This document shows, one piece after another, positions 25,077 through 35,900 of a stretch of DNA of 38,677 nucleotides. The notes beneath the pieces were generated by a model. That model had not been told where the DNA came from, did no database searches, and saw only the letters and a list, made by a program, of their open reading frames with translations. Made by a program: the position numbers and the translations under genes. This DNA is from Deltaproteobacteria bacterium (lineage in GTDB: Bacteria > Desulfobacterota_D > UBA1144 > Nemesobacterales > CSP1-2): contig JACPIY010000041.1 in assembly GCA_016187835.1 (NCBI GenBank), positions 1 to 38,677 of the forward strand, given 5' to 3'. Position 1 is the first letter of the stretch; each line of letters opens with the position of its first letter.

Positions 25077-26579
25077 CTAAAATCTAACCTGGAAATCAAC
25101 TATAAAGCTTGCGTTAGCTATATCTGCAGATCGGCCTGTGAGAGGTATTTGTACTCCGAATCCAGGACTATATCTCTTTCCAAATCTCAAGCCAGGTGTG
25201 AGGAATATATCCGTTTTTTCTATCGTATTAGCTGTTACAAGCGTGTAACCATTAAACTCGACAAACAAAGAAGGTGAAGCTAAAACAGGGACTTCAGCTC
25301 CTACAGCGCTTGCGTACTTAATTCTTGTTTCAAAATTATCTTCCTCAAACTTATCCGCATTGAAAATTAAATCAACCCCAAGGCTGCCTAGAAGGCTAAT
25401 TTGTCTTCTCTTTACCGCTGCCGATATATATGGAGACACAGTTACAGCACTGGCAAGATAAAGCGGAAAGTCCCTTCCATAATTGTCTACCGTTTTGAGC
25501 CTATCTTTATTATCCTTAAAAGCCGTGGGAGGTATGACTTCGAGCCCCCCTGAAATACTAAAATCTTCAGAGTTCACTATTAAGAATTTCCCCCCAATTA
25601 GTAGATTTGAGAATTCAAACCCGTTATCTATCTCAACTCCATTCACGGTTACGTTATTTACCCCTGAATAAGGGTACTTTAAATAAACACCGTAGCGGTT
25701 ATCCGAAGAAGAAAAATCAACTCTAATAGAATAAAAAATAAACTGACCGCCTACTTTTTTATCTAGGTCAACTACTTCAAAGCTTCCAACCACCCTTCCT
25801 ACCGGAATCGGGGGTTCAAGAAAGAACGGGTACGAAAGTTCGAATGACCTTGATTTATTTGGCGTTATAGAAAACGGACCTTGAAAGGCAAAAGCGCCTG
25901 TTAGAGGATTTAAGATACCGAACTTCGTATCTTTGAAAAAAATCCTCATGGGGTTCACAAAATGGCCTGCCACTTTCGCCGCGGAATTATCCCTTTCCAC
26001 AAGCCAATCAGATAAATTCTCCAGAACGATCCCAAAAGGAGTCCCGATTGCAGGTGTAAAAATCAAATCCGGAAGAGAAGGCGTCTCAACAAGCCCTTCT
26101 ATCGCATATTCAAAAAGAGCGCTCTGGACAAATGAGCCCAGAGCCGATGCCCAGACACTATGTCCCCTCGCTCTATAAAAGAGATAATACTCGGCGCCAA
26201 AGAGTGGATGGATGATAAAATTCGTGTCAAAAGCGTCCTCATCGTTCCACACAGGGGCTTTTGTGATGTTGTCAATCCACTTGGAAAAAGAGGTGTCAAA
26301 TATCCTGTCGTCTTTGTTTCTCACATAAAAGAACCTGCCAGCCCATAAAAAACCATAGTGATACACGGTATCAAGTAGAAACTCCTTAAGACCCGGGTCT
26401 TTCTCATACTCTTTCTCCGAACCGTTTTCATCTCCCGGCTTACCCTTCTCGATAACATCATTTGGTGGAGCAAGAGAATCTAAACGATCCTCCAAATCCT
26501 CCGCTCTTCCAATCCCATCGCCTATAACAGTAAAGAAAAATAGAACCAGAAGGATCAAATGCCTTTTTAGCTTATTCAC
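25077..26579 (-). CDS. DUF3943-like outer-membrane barrel protein
   Basis: 500 residues. It starts at a GTG codon (26579) with AAGGAGATAGG upstream and has a signal peptide (HLILLVLFFFTVIGDGIGRA). Residues about 105-190 contain a DUF3943-type segment: FDTNFIIHPLFGAEYYLFYR, RGHSVWASALGSFVQSALFE and VETPSLPDLIFTPAIGTPFG. The rest alternates polar and hydrophobic residues as beta strands and ends in VDFQVRF, the terminal Phe expected of barrel proteins. Function unknown; proteins of this kind are predicted lipid- or envelope-associated barrels. The adjacent genes give no clue. Confidence 0.82.
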   Translation of the reverse strand: MNKLKRHLILLVLFFFTVIGDGIGRAEDLEDRLDSLAPPNDVIEKGKPGDENGSEKEYEKDPGLKEFLLDTVYHYGFLWAGRFFYVRNKDDRIFDTSFSKWIDNITKAPVWNDEDAFDTNFIIHPLFGAEYYLFYRARGHSVWASALGSFVQSALFEYAIEGLVETPSLPDLIFTPAIGTPFGIVLENLSDWLVERDNSAAKVAGHFVNPMRIFFKDTKFGILNPLTGAFAFQGPFSITPNKSRSFELSYPFFLEPPIPVGRVVGSFEVVDLDKKVGGQFIFYSIRVDFSSSDNRYGVYLKYPYSGVNNVTVNGVEIDNGFEFSNLLIGGKFLIVNSEDFSISGGLEVIPPTAFKDNKDRLKTVDNYGRDFPLYLASAVTVSPYISAAVKRRQISLLGSLGVDLIFNADKFEEDNFETRIKYASAVGAEVPVLASPSLFVEFNGYTLVTANTIEKTDIFLTPGLRFGKRYSPGFGVQIPLTGRSADIANASFIVDFQVRF

Positions 26580-26835
26580 CTTTCCTATCTCCTTGGTTTA
26601 TATCTGTGTAAAACACATTTGCCTTAAACATCCTGCTGGAATATATAAAGATTGGATCCCTAAATCATGTTTTTATTGGATAACAGATTTTTTTTAAGTT
26701 TTTTTCATCTCTGCAAATACACCGAAATAATACACCCAAAATAAGTAATGAGTTTTTAACAGCTTTTTGGAGCGCCCTCGTAAAGATGAAAATTGAGGAA
26801 AAAAGATACACGTAACTTACCGTAATTCAAAAATT

Positions 26836-27960
26836 CTATAAACCATTTAGTATTCTTTTGACTCTCTCTTCCCATGTGTATTTCTTCACATCAGACGCAG
26901 CCTGAATGGCTAGTTTTTCAGCAAGAGCATGGTCTTCGAGAACCCTTTTTATACCTTTAACGAGCAGGTCCACATCGTCAGGCTCCACGAGGAGTGCATT
27001 ACTGCCGTCTTTTAAAATTTCTTTAATTGAAGGGAGTGACGTCGCTACAATCGGACGGCGCGATGCCATATACTCAAATAGTTTTATAGGAGAGGTAAAC
27101 TCTACGGCTGTCGTGCCCCCCTTAATCGTCATTCGAGAGGTGTAGGGCATGACGAGCACATCGGCGGAAGAGATATATAAAGGGACATTCTTATGTGGAA
27201 CAAAACCGACCAATTTAAAGTTCTCAGCCCTTTTCTCCTGAGCGATCTTGTTATAATTTTCAATATCGCTCTCCAACCCTCCAACAATCAAAAAAAGCGC
27301 TTCCCTCAACCTCAGTGAAGCTTCAATGAGGAGTTCTATTCCCCTCCCGCTGTACGAATTTCCTGAGTAACACACAATCTTCTTATCAATCGGGAGGTTA
27401 AGCTGCTTCCGCGCCTCTTCCTTTGTGGGAATCCCTGCAAACTTTTCCAAATCCACACCGTTGGGCGCAACTATTAGCTTATCTTCCGGCAATCCGAGCT
27501 TCATATAAATATCTGCCAAGCCCTTTGAATTTGTCGAGAACCTGATCAGATGCTTTGAGTCTTTAAAGGAGTTGAAAAGGAAGTGCGCGGCTTTTACAAG
27601 GGGATGGTGCGCATCGTATATAGTTGGTATATTAAAGAGCCGTGTGGAAAGATAGGTATAGAAGATATTTCTTGTGAGGACCAAATCAAAATTTTTTCTA
27701 TTTATTTTCGTGTAGATTGAGCTGAGAATCCCGTGTCCGATGTGCCTTGCCGAAGGATTTTTCAGAGAAGGAAAAGTAGTGAGTTTAAAATTGGGTTCAA
27801 CGCCGTAATATTCGAAAATATCCGTCTTGTTATTGTAAGACGGCAGTACAAGTTCCACGCCAATCCCAAGCTTTGCCATAGCGTGACACATCTTCATAAC
27901 GTGGATAGCGCTTGCGCCTCTTGAAAAAAGTGGAGGACTTCCTACATAAACTACTCTCAA
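26836..27960 (-). CDS. GT4-family glycosyltransferase
   Basis: A 374-residue GT-B fold enzyme transferring a sugar from a nucleotide donor to a surface glycan or lipid. The N-terminal acceptor domain begins VVYVGSPPLFSRGASAIHV. The C-terminal donor domain has KIVCYSGNSYSGRGIELLIE and the signature SPIKLFEYMASRRPIVAT (290-307), whose K and E residues bind the donor. The start is a TTG (27960) with AGAGGTG upstream. No other polysaccharide gene is nearby, so the product is unknown. Confidence 0.9.
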   Translation of the reverse strand: MRVVYVGSPPLFSRGASAIHVMKMCHAMAKLGIGVELVLPSYNNKTDIFEYYGVEPNFKLTTFPSLKNPSARHIGHGILSSIYTKINRKNFDLVLTRNIFYTYLSTRLFNIPTIYDAHHPLVKAAHFLFNSFKDSKHLIRFSTNSKGLADIYMKLGLPEDKLIVAPNGVDLEKFAGIPTKEEARKQLNLPIDKKIVCYSGNSYSGRGIELLIEASLRLREALFLIVGGLESDIENYNKIAQEKRAENFKLVGFVPHKNVPLYISSADVLVMPYTSRMTIKGGTTAVEFTSPIKLFEYMASRRPIVATSLPSIKEILKDGSNALLVEPDDVDLLVKGIKRVLEDHALAEKLAIQAASDVKKYTWEERVKRILNGL

Positions 27961-28014
27961 AGTTTTTTCACCTCTTTAGGATATAGTATTCCACATAACG
28001 ATCCGCAATTTGGA

Positions 28015-28140
28015 GTCATTGCGAGGAGCGAAAGTTGTAGGGGCACGCTGCAGCGTGCCCCTACCCGTAACGCAAAAGATTGCTTCCCCCTCAGTATTTT
28101 CGGGGCTTTGGCTCACCCTTATCAGTCGCTCGGAATGACA
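28015..28140. repeat. MITE-like element carrying a nested palindrome
   Basis: The ends GTCATTGCGAGGAGCGAA and CAGTCGCTCGGAATGACA are an imperfect inverted pair of the widespread GTCATTGCGAGGAGCGAA repeat type. The GTAG/CTAC palindrome at 28037-28064 sits inside the left arm and splits it, so the palindrome arrived later. Confidence 0.7.
28037..28064. repeat. 28-bp perfect GTAG/CTAC palindrome inside a MITE
   Basis: GTAGGGGCACGCTG followed by its exact reverse complement. It interrupts the left arm of the larger repeat at 28015-28140. Confidence 0.9.
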
Positions 28141-28655
28141 GTTGCAGAAAGCTATGCAGTTAACTAAAAGCAGCCAGAATATCATAAGCTTCATTATGTT
28201 AATATTTCAACTAAGTTTACTGGATTTAAGCAATAGTAAAACCACATATAAATACTCGGTGTCAAACTCAAGATTCATTAACTGTTTAATAAATCTAATA
28301 CAACAAGGATTCTGCTGTTCACACTGAGCTAAGTCGAAGTGTGATGGACGTCCTTCGTCTTTCGAATTGCTCAGTAGGCTAAGGACGAACGTAAGAACTA
28401 ACCGATATATTGGAGAACCAGTACACCAACTGTAAATCGCTCTAATTCTATGATTTGATTATGCATAGATTGTTGGGGCAGGTCTTGCGCCTACCCAAAA
28501 TAGGGCAACCGCAGTTCGATCGGCTCACTACAGGCAAGGGTTGCCCTGCCATTTGAATGAAAAATTATTTGATAGAATTGGTATTAACTCCCAAATCCTA
28601 ATTCCTAACCCTTAATTTGAGCCCTCCCGGTCTCTATGCTACAATCCAATCAATC

Positions 28656-29918
28656 ATGAAAATACAATCAATAAGAGGTTTCAACGACATCCTCCCCGAG
28701 AAGATCAAGAGGTGGCACCGCATCGAGGAAAGGGCAAGAACTATATTCGAGCTATACGGATTCTCGGAGATAAGAATACCTGTCATCGAATTTACAGATA
28801 TTTTCGCAAGAAGCCTTGGAACGACAACCGATATAGTAGAGAAGGAGATGTACACGTTTACTGATAGAGACGGCTCATCAATAACACTCCGTCCAGAAGG
28901 CACCGCCGGGGTAGTAAGAGCCTTCATAGAGCACTCGATGTATGCCCAGTCCCCCATCACGAAACTCTACTACAGCGGCATGATGTTTAGACATGAACGC
29001 CCCCAGAAGGGACGTTACAGAGGGTTTTACCAGATCGGAGCAGAGCTTTTTGGGTCAAAAGAGCCACTTGCAGATGCCGAGGTAATAATTATGCTCTGGC
29101 GGTTCTTCGAGGCGATTGGAATCGCTCCTTACCTCAAGCTCGAAATAAGCTCCCTTGGAGACGAAAATTGCCGCCCTGCCTACAAACAAAAACTCGTGGA
29201 ATTCTTCATGCCGAGCAGAAATCAACTCTGCGAGGATTGTCGGAGAAGACTCGAAGTAAATCCTCTGAGAATCCTCGACTGCAAGAAAGAAAGTTGCAAA
29301 CAAATTGCTCAAGATGCACCCTCTATGCTTGATAATTTGTGCAGTGAATGCAGAGAGCATTTTGAATCTGTAAAAAATACGCTTACAAGTCTTGGCGCTT
29401 TATTTGTATCGAATCCCCGAATAGTAAGAGGGCTTGATTATTACACGAGGACTGTTTTTGAGGTGACAACCGAAGAGCTTGGCGCACAAAACACTGTAGG
29501 AGCAGGAGGGAGATACGATCACCTTGTTGAAGAACTGGAAGGTCCGCCCACTCCTGCTGTAGGGTTTGCCGTAGGGATGGAAAGAATAATACTGCTTCAT
29601 GAAAAGAAGTTCCCCGAAGGATTTCAGAAAGAAGTAGACACCTTCATTGCCCACTTGGGAAGCGAAGCCAAAAAAACAGCATTCCTTCTTGCTTACGAAC
29701 TCCGAAAAAACGGTGTGTTTACCGAAATGGATTATGAGAACAAGAGCCTTAAAAGCCAACTTAAACGCGCGGATAAACTTGGAGTTAAATACACGATAAT
29801 CATTGGAGAGGAAGAGCTTAGTCGAGGAAAGGTAAAGGTAAGGGATATGAGGAAAAGCACGGAAGACGAGATGAACTTGGAGGATGTAAAGAAGCTGGCG
29901 ATCAAGTTCAGGATTTAA
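28656..29918 (+). CDS. hisS: Histidine--tRNA ligase
   Basis: A class II aminoacyl-tRNA synthetase attaching histidine to tRNA-His, here 420 residues. The start MKIQSIRGFNDILPEK at 28656 matches the family N-terminus; an upstream in-frame TTG at 28617 would add 13 residues without support. Motif 1 is in the early helix. Motif 2 is RHERPQKGRYRGFYQIGAEL (about 112-131). The histidine-specific loop is RGLDYYTRTVFE (258-269) and motif 3 includes GFAVGMERI. The insertion domain has cysteine pairs (CEDC, CSEC) as in zinc-type HisRS subgroups. No clear ribosome site is visible, which is unusual. The HisRS anticodon-binding C-terminal domain is complete. Confidence 0.97.
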   Translation: MKIQSIRGFNDILPEKIKRWHRIEERARTIFELYGFSEIRIPVIEFTDIFARSLGTTTDIVEKEMYTFTDRDGSSITLRPEGTAGVVRAFIEHSMYAQSPITKLYYSGMMFRHERPQKGRYRGFYQIGAELFGSKEPLADAEVIIMLWRFFEAIGIAPYLKLEISSLGDENCRPAYKQKLVEFFMPSRNQLCEDCRRRLEVNPLRILDCKKESCKQIAQDAPSMLDNLCSECREHFESVKNTLTSLGALFVSNPRIVRGLDYYTRTVFEVTTEELGAQNTVGAGGRYDHLVEELEGPPTPAVGFAVGMERIILLHEKKFPEGFQKEVDTFIAHLGSEAKKTAFLLAYELRKNGVFTEMDYENKSLKSQLKRADKLGVKYTIIIGEEELSRGKVKVRDMRKSTEDEMNLEDVKKLAIKFRI

Positions 29919-29940
29919 TACGATTTTCGGATATAAAGAT

Positions 29941-29966
29941 GTAGGGCTTGATTAATCAAGCCCTAC
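29941..29966. repeat. 26-bp perfect palindrome that supplies a stop codon
   Basis: GTAGGGCTTGATT followed by its exact reverse complement. On the plus strand it is followed by TTTTTCTCC, so it may end hisS transcription. On the minus strand the first TAG of the palindrome is the stop codon of the giant repeat gene (29965-29963). Confidence 0.9.
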
Positions 29967-32900
29967 TTTTTCTCCCCGCAGAAATCGAAAAGTATTTGAA
30001 GATTGCTCTGTACCAATTCATGAACGCTTGGAAAGCTCTCCTTTGTAAACACCCTGAGAGCCTCTTTATAGGAGTGGATTGCCTGCTTGCAGTTTTCCGA
30101 CTTTCTCTCTGTCTCGGCAAGAGTGCTATATGCTGCTCCAAGGTTGTTCTGCGTAGTGGCGTACTGCATCGGAAATCTTTCAATAGTATAGACGATAAGG
30201 GCGCGTTCATAGGCCTCTATAGCCTTCTTGCTATTCCTAGCCTTATCCTCTACCTCGGCAAGCGCTCTATATGCGACACCTATATTGTTCTGAGTGGCAG
30301 CGTATTGAAGCGGCGACCTTTCAAAACTCCTAACCTTAAGTGCCTCTTCATAAGCCTTGATCGCCTTTTTGCAGTTTTCTGCTTTATCTTCCACCTCGGC
30401 AAGGGTTCTATAAGCTGCTCCAAGGTTGTTCTGAATTGAGGAGTACTGGAGCGGAGACCCTTCAAGAGTATATACCCTTAGGGTCTCTTTATAGGCTTTA
30501 ACCGCTTTTTTACAGTTTTCGGCTTTATCCAACACGTCGGCAAGGGTCCTGTATGCGACTCCAAGGTTATTCTGAGTAGCTGCGTATTCCATCGGGAACC
30601 CGCCAATGTTATAAACCTTGAGGACCTCTTCGTAGGATTTAATCGCCTTCTTGCAGTGTTCAGCCTGATTTTCAGCTTCAGCAAGGATTCTGTAGGCAGT
30701 ACCGAGATTGTTGTGGATAATGGCATAATCAAGAGGTAAGGGTTCAACCGTATAGACTCTGAGTGCTTCTTCATAAGCCCTGACAGCCTTTTTGTTATTA
30801 TTAACCTTATCCTCTGTTCCGGCAATTATTCCATAGGCTATTCCCAGATTCTTCTGGATTAGTCCGTAATCCGCAGAAAAACCTTTAAGAGCATAGACCT
30901 TGAGGGCTTCTTCGTAAGCTAATACAGCTCTCTTATGGTTTTCAATTTGATTTTCTTCCTCAGCAAGGACTCCATATAAAATTCCTAAATTCTTCTGGAT
31001 CAATCCGTAATCAGCAGGAAAATCATGAATAGCATAAACTTTGAGAGATTCCTTGTAGCACTCTATTGCCCTCTTATAGTTTTCAATCTTATCCTTCACA
31101 TCAGCAAGAGTCCTATACACGTTACCCAGATTTCTCTGTATTTCTCCATAATCCGAATTTAAGCTGTCCTGAGTATAAACCTTTAGAGCCTCTACATAAG
31201 CTTCTATCGCCCTTCTGCAGTTGCTCGCTTTATCCCTCTCCTCGCCTAGCGCGCCATAGGCAATTCCCAAATTCTTCTGAATAATCGCATAGTCAGACGG
31301 AAAATACCTGTAACCATAGAACCTAAGAGACTCTTTATAGGCTTTTATCGCCGCATTATAGTTCTCAACCCTATCTTCTTCCCCTGCTAGGATGGTGTAA
31401 GCAAATCCAAGACTCTTTTGAGCCTGTCCGAAATCCACAGGGGAATCCTTAAAAGTGTAGACCTTAAGGGCTTCTTCATAAGCCTCTATCGCACTCTTGC
31501 AATTACTAACCCTACCTTCTACATCGCTAAGGGTTCTGTATGCGTCTCCAAGCTTGGTCTGAGTAGAGGCGTATTGGGCGGGTGAATCCTTAATATTAGA
31601 AACCTTAAGGGTTTCTTCATAGGATTTTATCGCCTTCTTATAGTTTTCAGCCTTGTCCTCTATCTTGGCATCTTCGGTTTGGGCAAGGAATTCATAGGCT
31701 ATGCCCAGGTTTTTCTTAACTATGTCGTAATCCGTTGGAAAATTCTCGGGATTGTAAAATTTAAGGGACTCCTCGTATGCTTTTACCGCCTTCTTATAGT
31801 TTACAAGCTTATTATCTACCTCGGCAAGAATCCCGTATGCAATACCAAGATTCTTTTGCATCAAACCATAATCATTTGGGGAATTATCAAAGTCATATAC
31901 TTTAAGAGCGCTTTCATAGGCCTCTATTGCTCTTTTACAGTTTTCAACTTCACCTTTTTCCACAGCAAGAATCCCGTATACATAGCCGAGATTCTTCCGG
32001 ATTAATCCGTAATCCCCAGGAGAGTCTTTAAAAGTGTAGACCTTGAGGGCTTCTTCAAAGCATTCGATTGCCTTCTTGAAATTGCTGTCTCTATTCTCTA
32101 CTTCGGCAAATGTTCCATAAGCGATTCCCGGATTCTTTTGTATCAGTCCATAGTCATTTGTGGAATTTTCGTACTTATAAAACTTGAGGGACTCTTCATA
32201 TGCTTTGATCGCTTTCTTATAGTTAGTAGGGCTATCCTCAACCCCAGCTAGGATTTCATAAGAAATTCCTAAATTCTTCCGAATCATCCCGTAATCCGTT
32301 GGGAAATCTTGAAGGGTATAAACTCTGAGAGCACTCTCATAAGCCTCTATCGCCTTCTTATAGCCTTCTATCCCATCTTCTAAGGCAAGAATATTATAGG
32401 CAACACCTAGGTTTTTCTGGATCGTTGCATAATCCGCAGGGCAGCTATCGTAGTCATAAACCCTCAGAGCACATTCGTAGGATGCTGTTGCTCTTCTGTA
32501 ATTGCCGATCTCACCTTCCAACTCTGCAAGGTTGTCATAGATAAAGCCGATATTCTTATGAACCAATCCATAATCCTTCGGAGAGTCTTCAAGATTGTAG
32601 ACTTTGAGAGCTTCCTCATAAGATTCGATTGCTTTCTTGTAGTTAATGACAATATCCTCAGCCTCAGCAAGCGTTCCGTATGTTTCTCCAAGCTTTCTCA
32701 TAGCAGCGGCATATTGGGCGGGGAATTTCTCGAGTGTATAAATTTTTAGAGTTTCCTTATAAGACTCGATTATCTTTTTGCACCTATCGGATTGGCCTCC
32801 CTCTGTGTCTTCTGCAACCACATCTTCCACGTCGTGAAGGATTTCATACAGGTCACGGAGATTTTTCTGGATCTCTTCATAATCCGAGAGGGAACTCTCA

Positions 32901-35900
32901 GGATTATAAATCCTGAGTGCTTTTTGGTAGGATTCTATTGACTTGCGACAATTACCGGCTTTATCTTCTAACTGTGCAAGAGCCGCATGAATAATTCCGA
33001 GGTTTTTATGAATCATCCCATAATCCATGGGGAAATCTTCTAACGTGTAGCTCCTAAGGCTCTTCTCATAATCCTCTATCGCTCTCTTATAGTTCTCGAC
33101 TCCGCCAAGAGTTCCGTAAAGATCTCCAACCCTTTTCTCAAGTGAAGCGTATTCAACCGGATAGTCCTCAAGAGTATAAACCCTCAAACTCTCCTCATAC
33201 GCCTTGATTGCTTTCTTACTGTTCTCACTCCCTTCTTGCTCATTCAGTACTACATATATTTTTCCTAGACTACTCTCTATCTCTGCATACTGTAACGGTG
33301 AACTCTCAAACGTATAAATGCTAAGCGCTTCTTCATAAGATTGAACAGCTTTTTTGCAGTTATTAATCCTGTTCTCCTCTTGAGAAAGCGCACCGTACGC
33401 ATCCCCAAGATTTCTCTGACACATCCCATAATCCATTGGATGGATCTTAGAACTATAAACCCTTAGCGCGTTCTCACAGGCCTTTACCGCTTTCTCGCCG
33501 TTCTTTGCCCTGTCTTCTATCCCGGCCAATCTGTTGTAGAGAGCGCCAAGGCCGCTCTCTATTGCTGCACTCTGAGTCGGAAACTTCTCAGGTGTGTAAA
33601 TATTCAGACACCCCTCATAACACTCTATAGCTTTCCTACAGATCTCTGCATCTTCCTCCAGGTCAGACAAGCTCTTGTAGACATCCCCTAGGGTGTTCAG
33701 TGTTGATGCGTATTGCATGGGAAATCTCTCAAAAGTCCTGACCTTTAGTGCTTCCTGATAAGCTCTGATTGCATTCCTAAAGTTTTCAGTTTTACCCTCT
33801 ATTTTTGCAAGTGTGCTGTAGACAATCCCAAGATTGTTTTGAACAGAAGCATACTGCATCGGCGATTCTTCAATGGTATAAACCCTAAGGGTTTCCCCAT
33901 AGGCTTTAATTGATCTCCTACAGCTCTCAGCTTTATCCTCCACTTCAGCAAGGGTTTTGTATGCAGTTCCAAGGTTGTTCTGGATCGCAGCGTAATCCAC
34001 AGGTAATTGCCCTAAACTATAGAATGTGAGGGATTCTTCAAAAGATTCGATTGCCCTCTTACAGTTACCGGCTTTATCCTCTACTTCAGCAAGAGATTCG
34101 TATGCAAGGCCCAGATTCTTCCGGATTAATCCATAGTCCTCAGGTGAATTATCAAGGGTATAAAACTTGAGGGATTCTCCAAAAGAGAATATTGCCTTCT
34201 TGAAGTTAGCTGCCTTATCCTCTAACTCGGCTATGGTTTCATACACAGCCCCCAGTTTTCTTTGAATTAAACCATAATCCCTTGGAAAACTATCATAGCT
34301 ATAAAATTTTAAGGCCCCTTCAAAAGCCTCTATTGCACTCTTACAGTTTTGTGCCTTATCTTCCAGTTCAGCAATGCTTGCGTAGGCTGTTCCCAGATTT
34401 TTCTGGATTGTCCCGTAATTCTCCGGGGAATTACCGAGGGTGTAGAACTTTAGAGCCTCTTCATAAGCCTCTGTTGCACTCTTATAGCATTCAACCTCAC
34501 CCTCCGCTTCAGCAAGGCTCCCACACGCAATGCCGAGGTTTTTCTGAATCATCCCGTAATCACCAGGGAAACTATCATAGTTATAGATCCTTAGAGCCTC
34601 TTTATAAGCTTTGATCGCCTTCTTATAGTTCTCATTCTCATCCTCATCCCCTTCTTCAGCCAGCATGCTGTACGCAGTTCCCAGATTCTTCTGTATCAGC
34701 CCATAATCCGTCGGATAATCATTAAAACTATAGACGTTAAGAGCGCTCTCGTAAGCGTGTACGGCCCTCTTATAGTTCTCAATTCCACCTTCTTCCATCT
34801 CTGCAAGTGTATTGTATAGAATTCCGAGATTCTTCTGAACCAGTCCAAAATCTAGCGGAAAATCTTCAAGAGTATAAAATCTGAGAGCCTCTTCATGAGC
34901 TCTTATCGCTTTTTCCAAGTTGATAACCCTATCTTCCTCACCAGCAAGAGACTCGTAAGAAATTCCCATGCTCTTGTGAATTATCCCGTAGTCCTCCGGA
35001 AATTTCTCAAGAGTATAAAACTTGAGAGCACCTGCATAAGCCTCGATAGCTCTCTTATGGTTCTCAGTCTTATTTTTTAGTTGAGCGAGGTTTACATACG
35101 CAACTCCACGGTTCTTTTGTATGAATCCGTGGTCCATCGGAAAGTCTTTAAAGGTATAAAACCTGAGAGATTCTTCATAAGCGCTAACCCCCTTCTCTAA
35201 GTTGCTAGCCGTATCTTCTTCCTCGGCGAGGGCAATAGACGCAATTCCCAGACTCTTCTGCATTAATCCGTAATCTGCCGGGAATTTCTCCAGACTATAA
35301 ACCTTTAGGGCTTCTTTATAGGACTCTATTGCGCTCTTATAGTTTGTGAGCCCGCCTTCTATCTCAGCGATAGTGGAGTATATGAGCCCCAGGGTCTTAT
35401 GGACTGTCGAATAATCAGTTGGAAAATCTTGAAGAGTATATACGCTAAGACTATTTTCATAAGCCTCAACTGCTTTCTTAGAGTTTCTGACCTTATCCCC
35501 TAATTTAGCAAGGGCTTCGTAGGCTGTTCCTAGATTCCTCTCTATCAATCCATAATCATCGGGGGAGTTATAAATGGTATAAAACCTCAAAGCCTCTTCG
35601 TAAGACTCTACAGCCTTCTGGTAGTTTCCAGATTTATCCTCTATTTCGGCAAGTCTGCTGTAAGCTAGGCCAAGGCTTTTCCGAATAATTCCATAATCAA
35701 CAAGCGAACCTTCAATTGTATAGACTTTGAGAGCTTCTTCATAAGCCTCTATTGCGCTCTTATAGTTTTTATATTCCTCTCCTTCGTCAGCCAGAATGCC
35801 GTATTCGATACCCAGATTCTCCTGAATTAACCCATAATCCCAAGGAGAATTATCAACGGTATAAAACCTTAGAGCTTCTTTGTAGGCGTCTATTGCCTTA

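Larger units (their letters stand above)
27961..28655. other. Gene-free region with nested repeats
   Basis: About 690 bp between the glycosyltransferase (minus) and hisS (plus). It contains the nested element at 28015-28140 and an inverted-repeat element at 28317-28391 (GTTCACACTGAGC... with GTCCTTCGTC/AAGGACGAAC). The rest is AT-rich. There are no genes with ribosome sites and no tRNA-like fold. Confidence 0.55.

Noticed and set aside
27976-28194. Short minus-strand frame with a hydrophobic start
   Set aside because: Most of it is the nested MITE/palindrome; the apparent signal sequence has no ribosome site.
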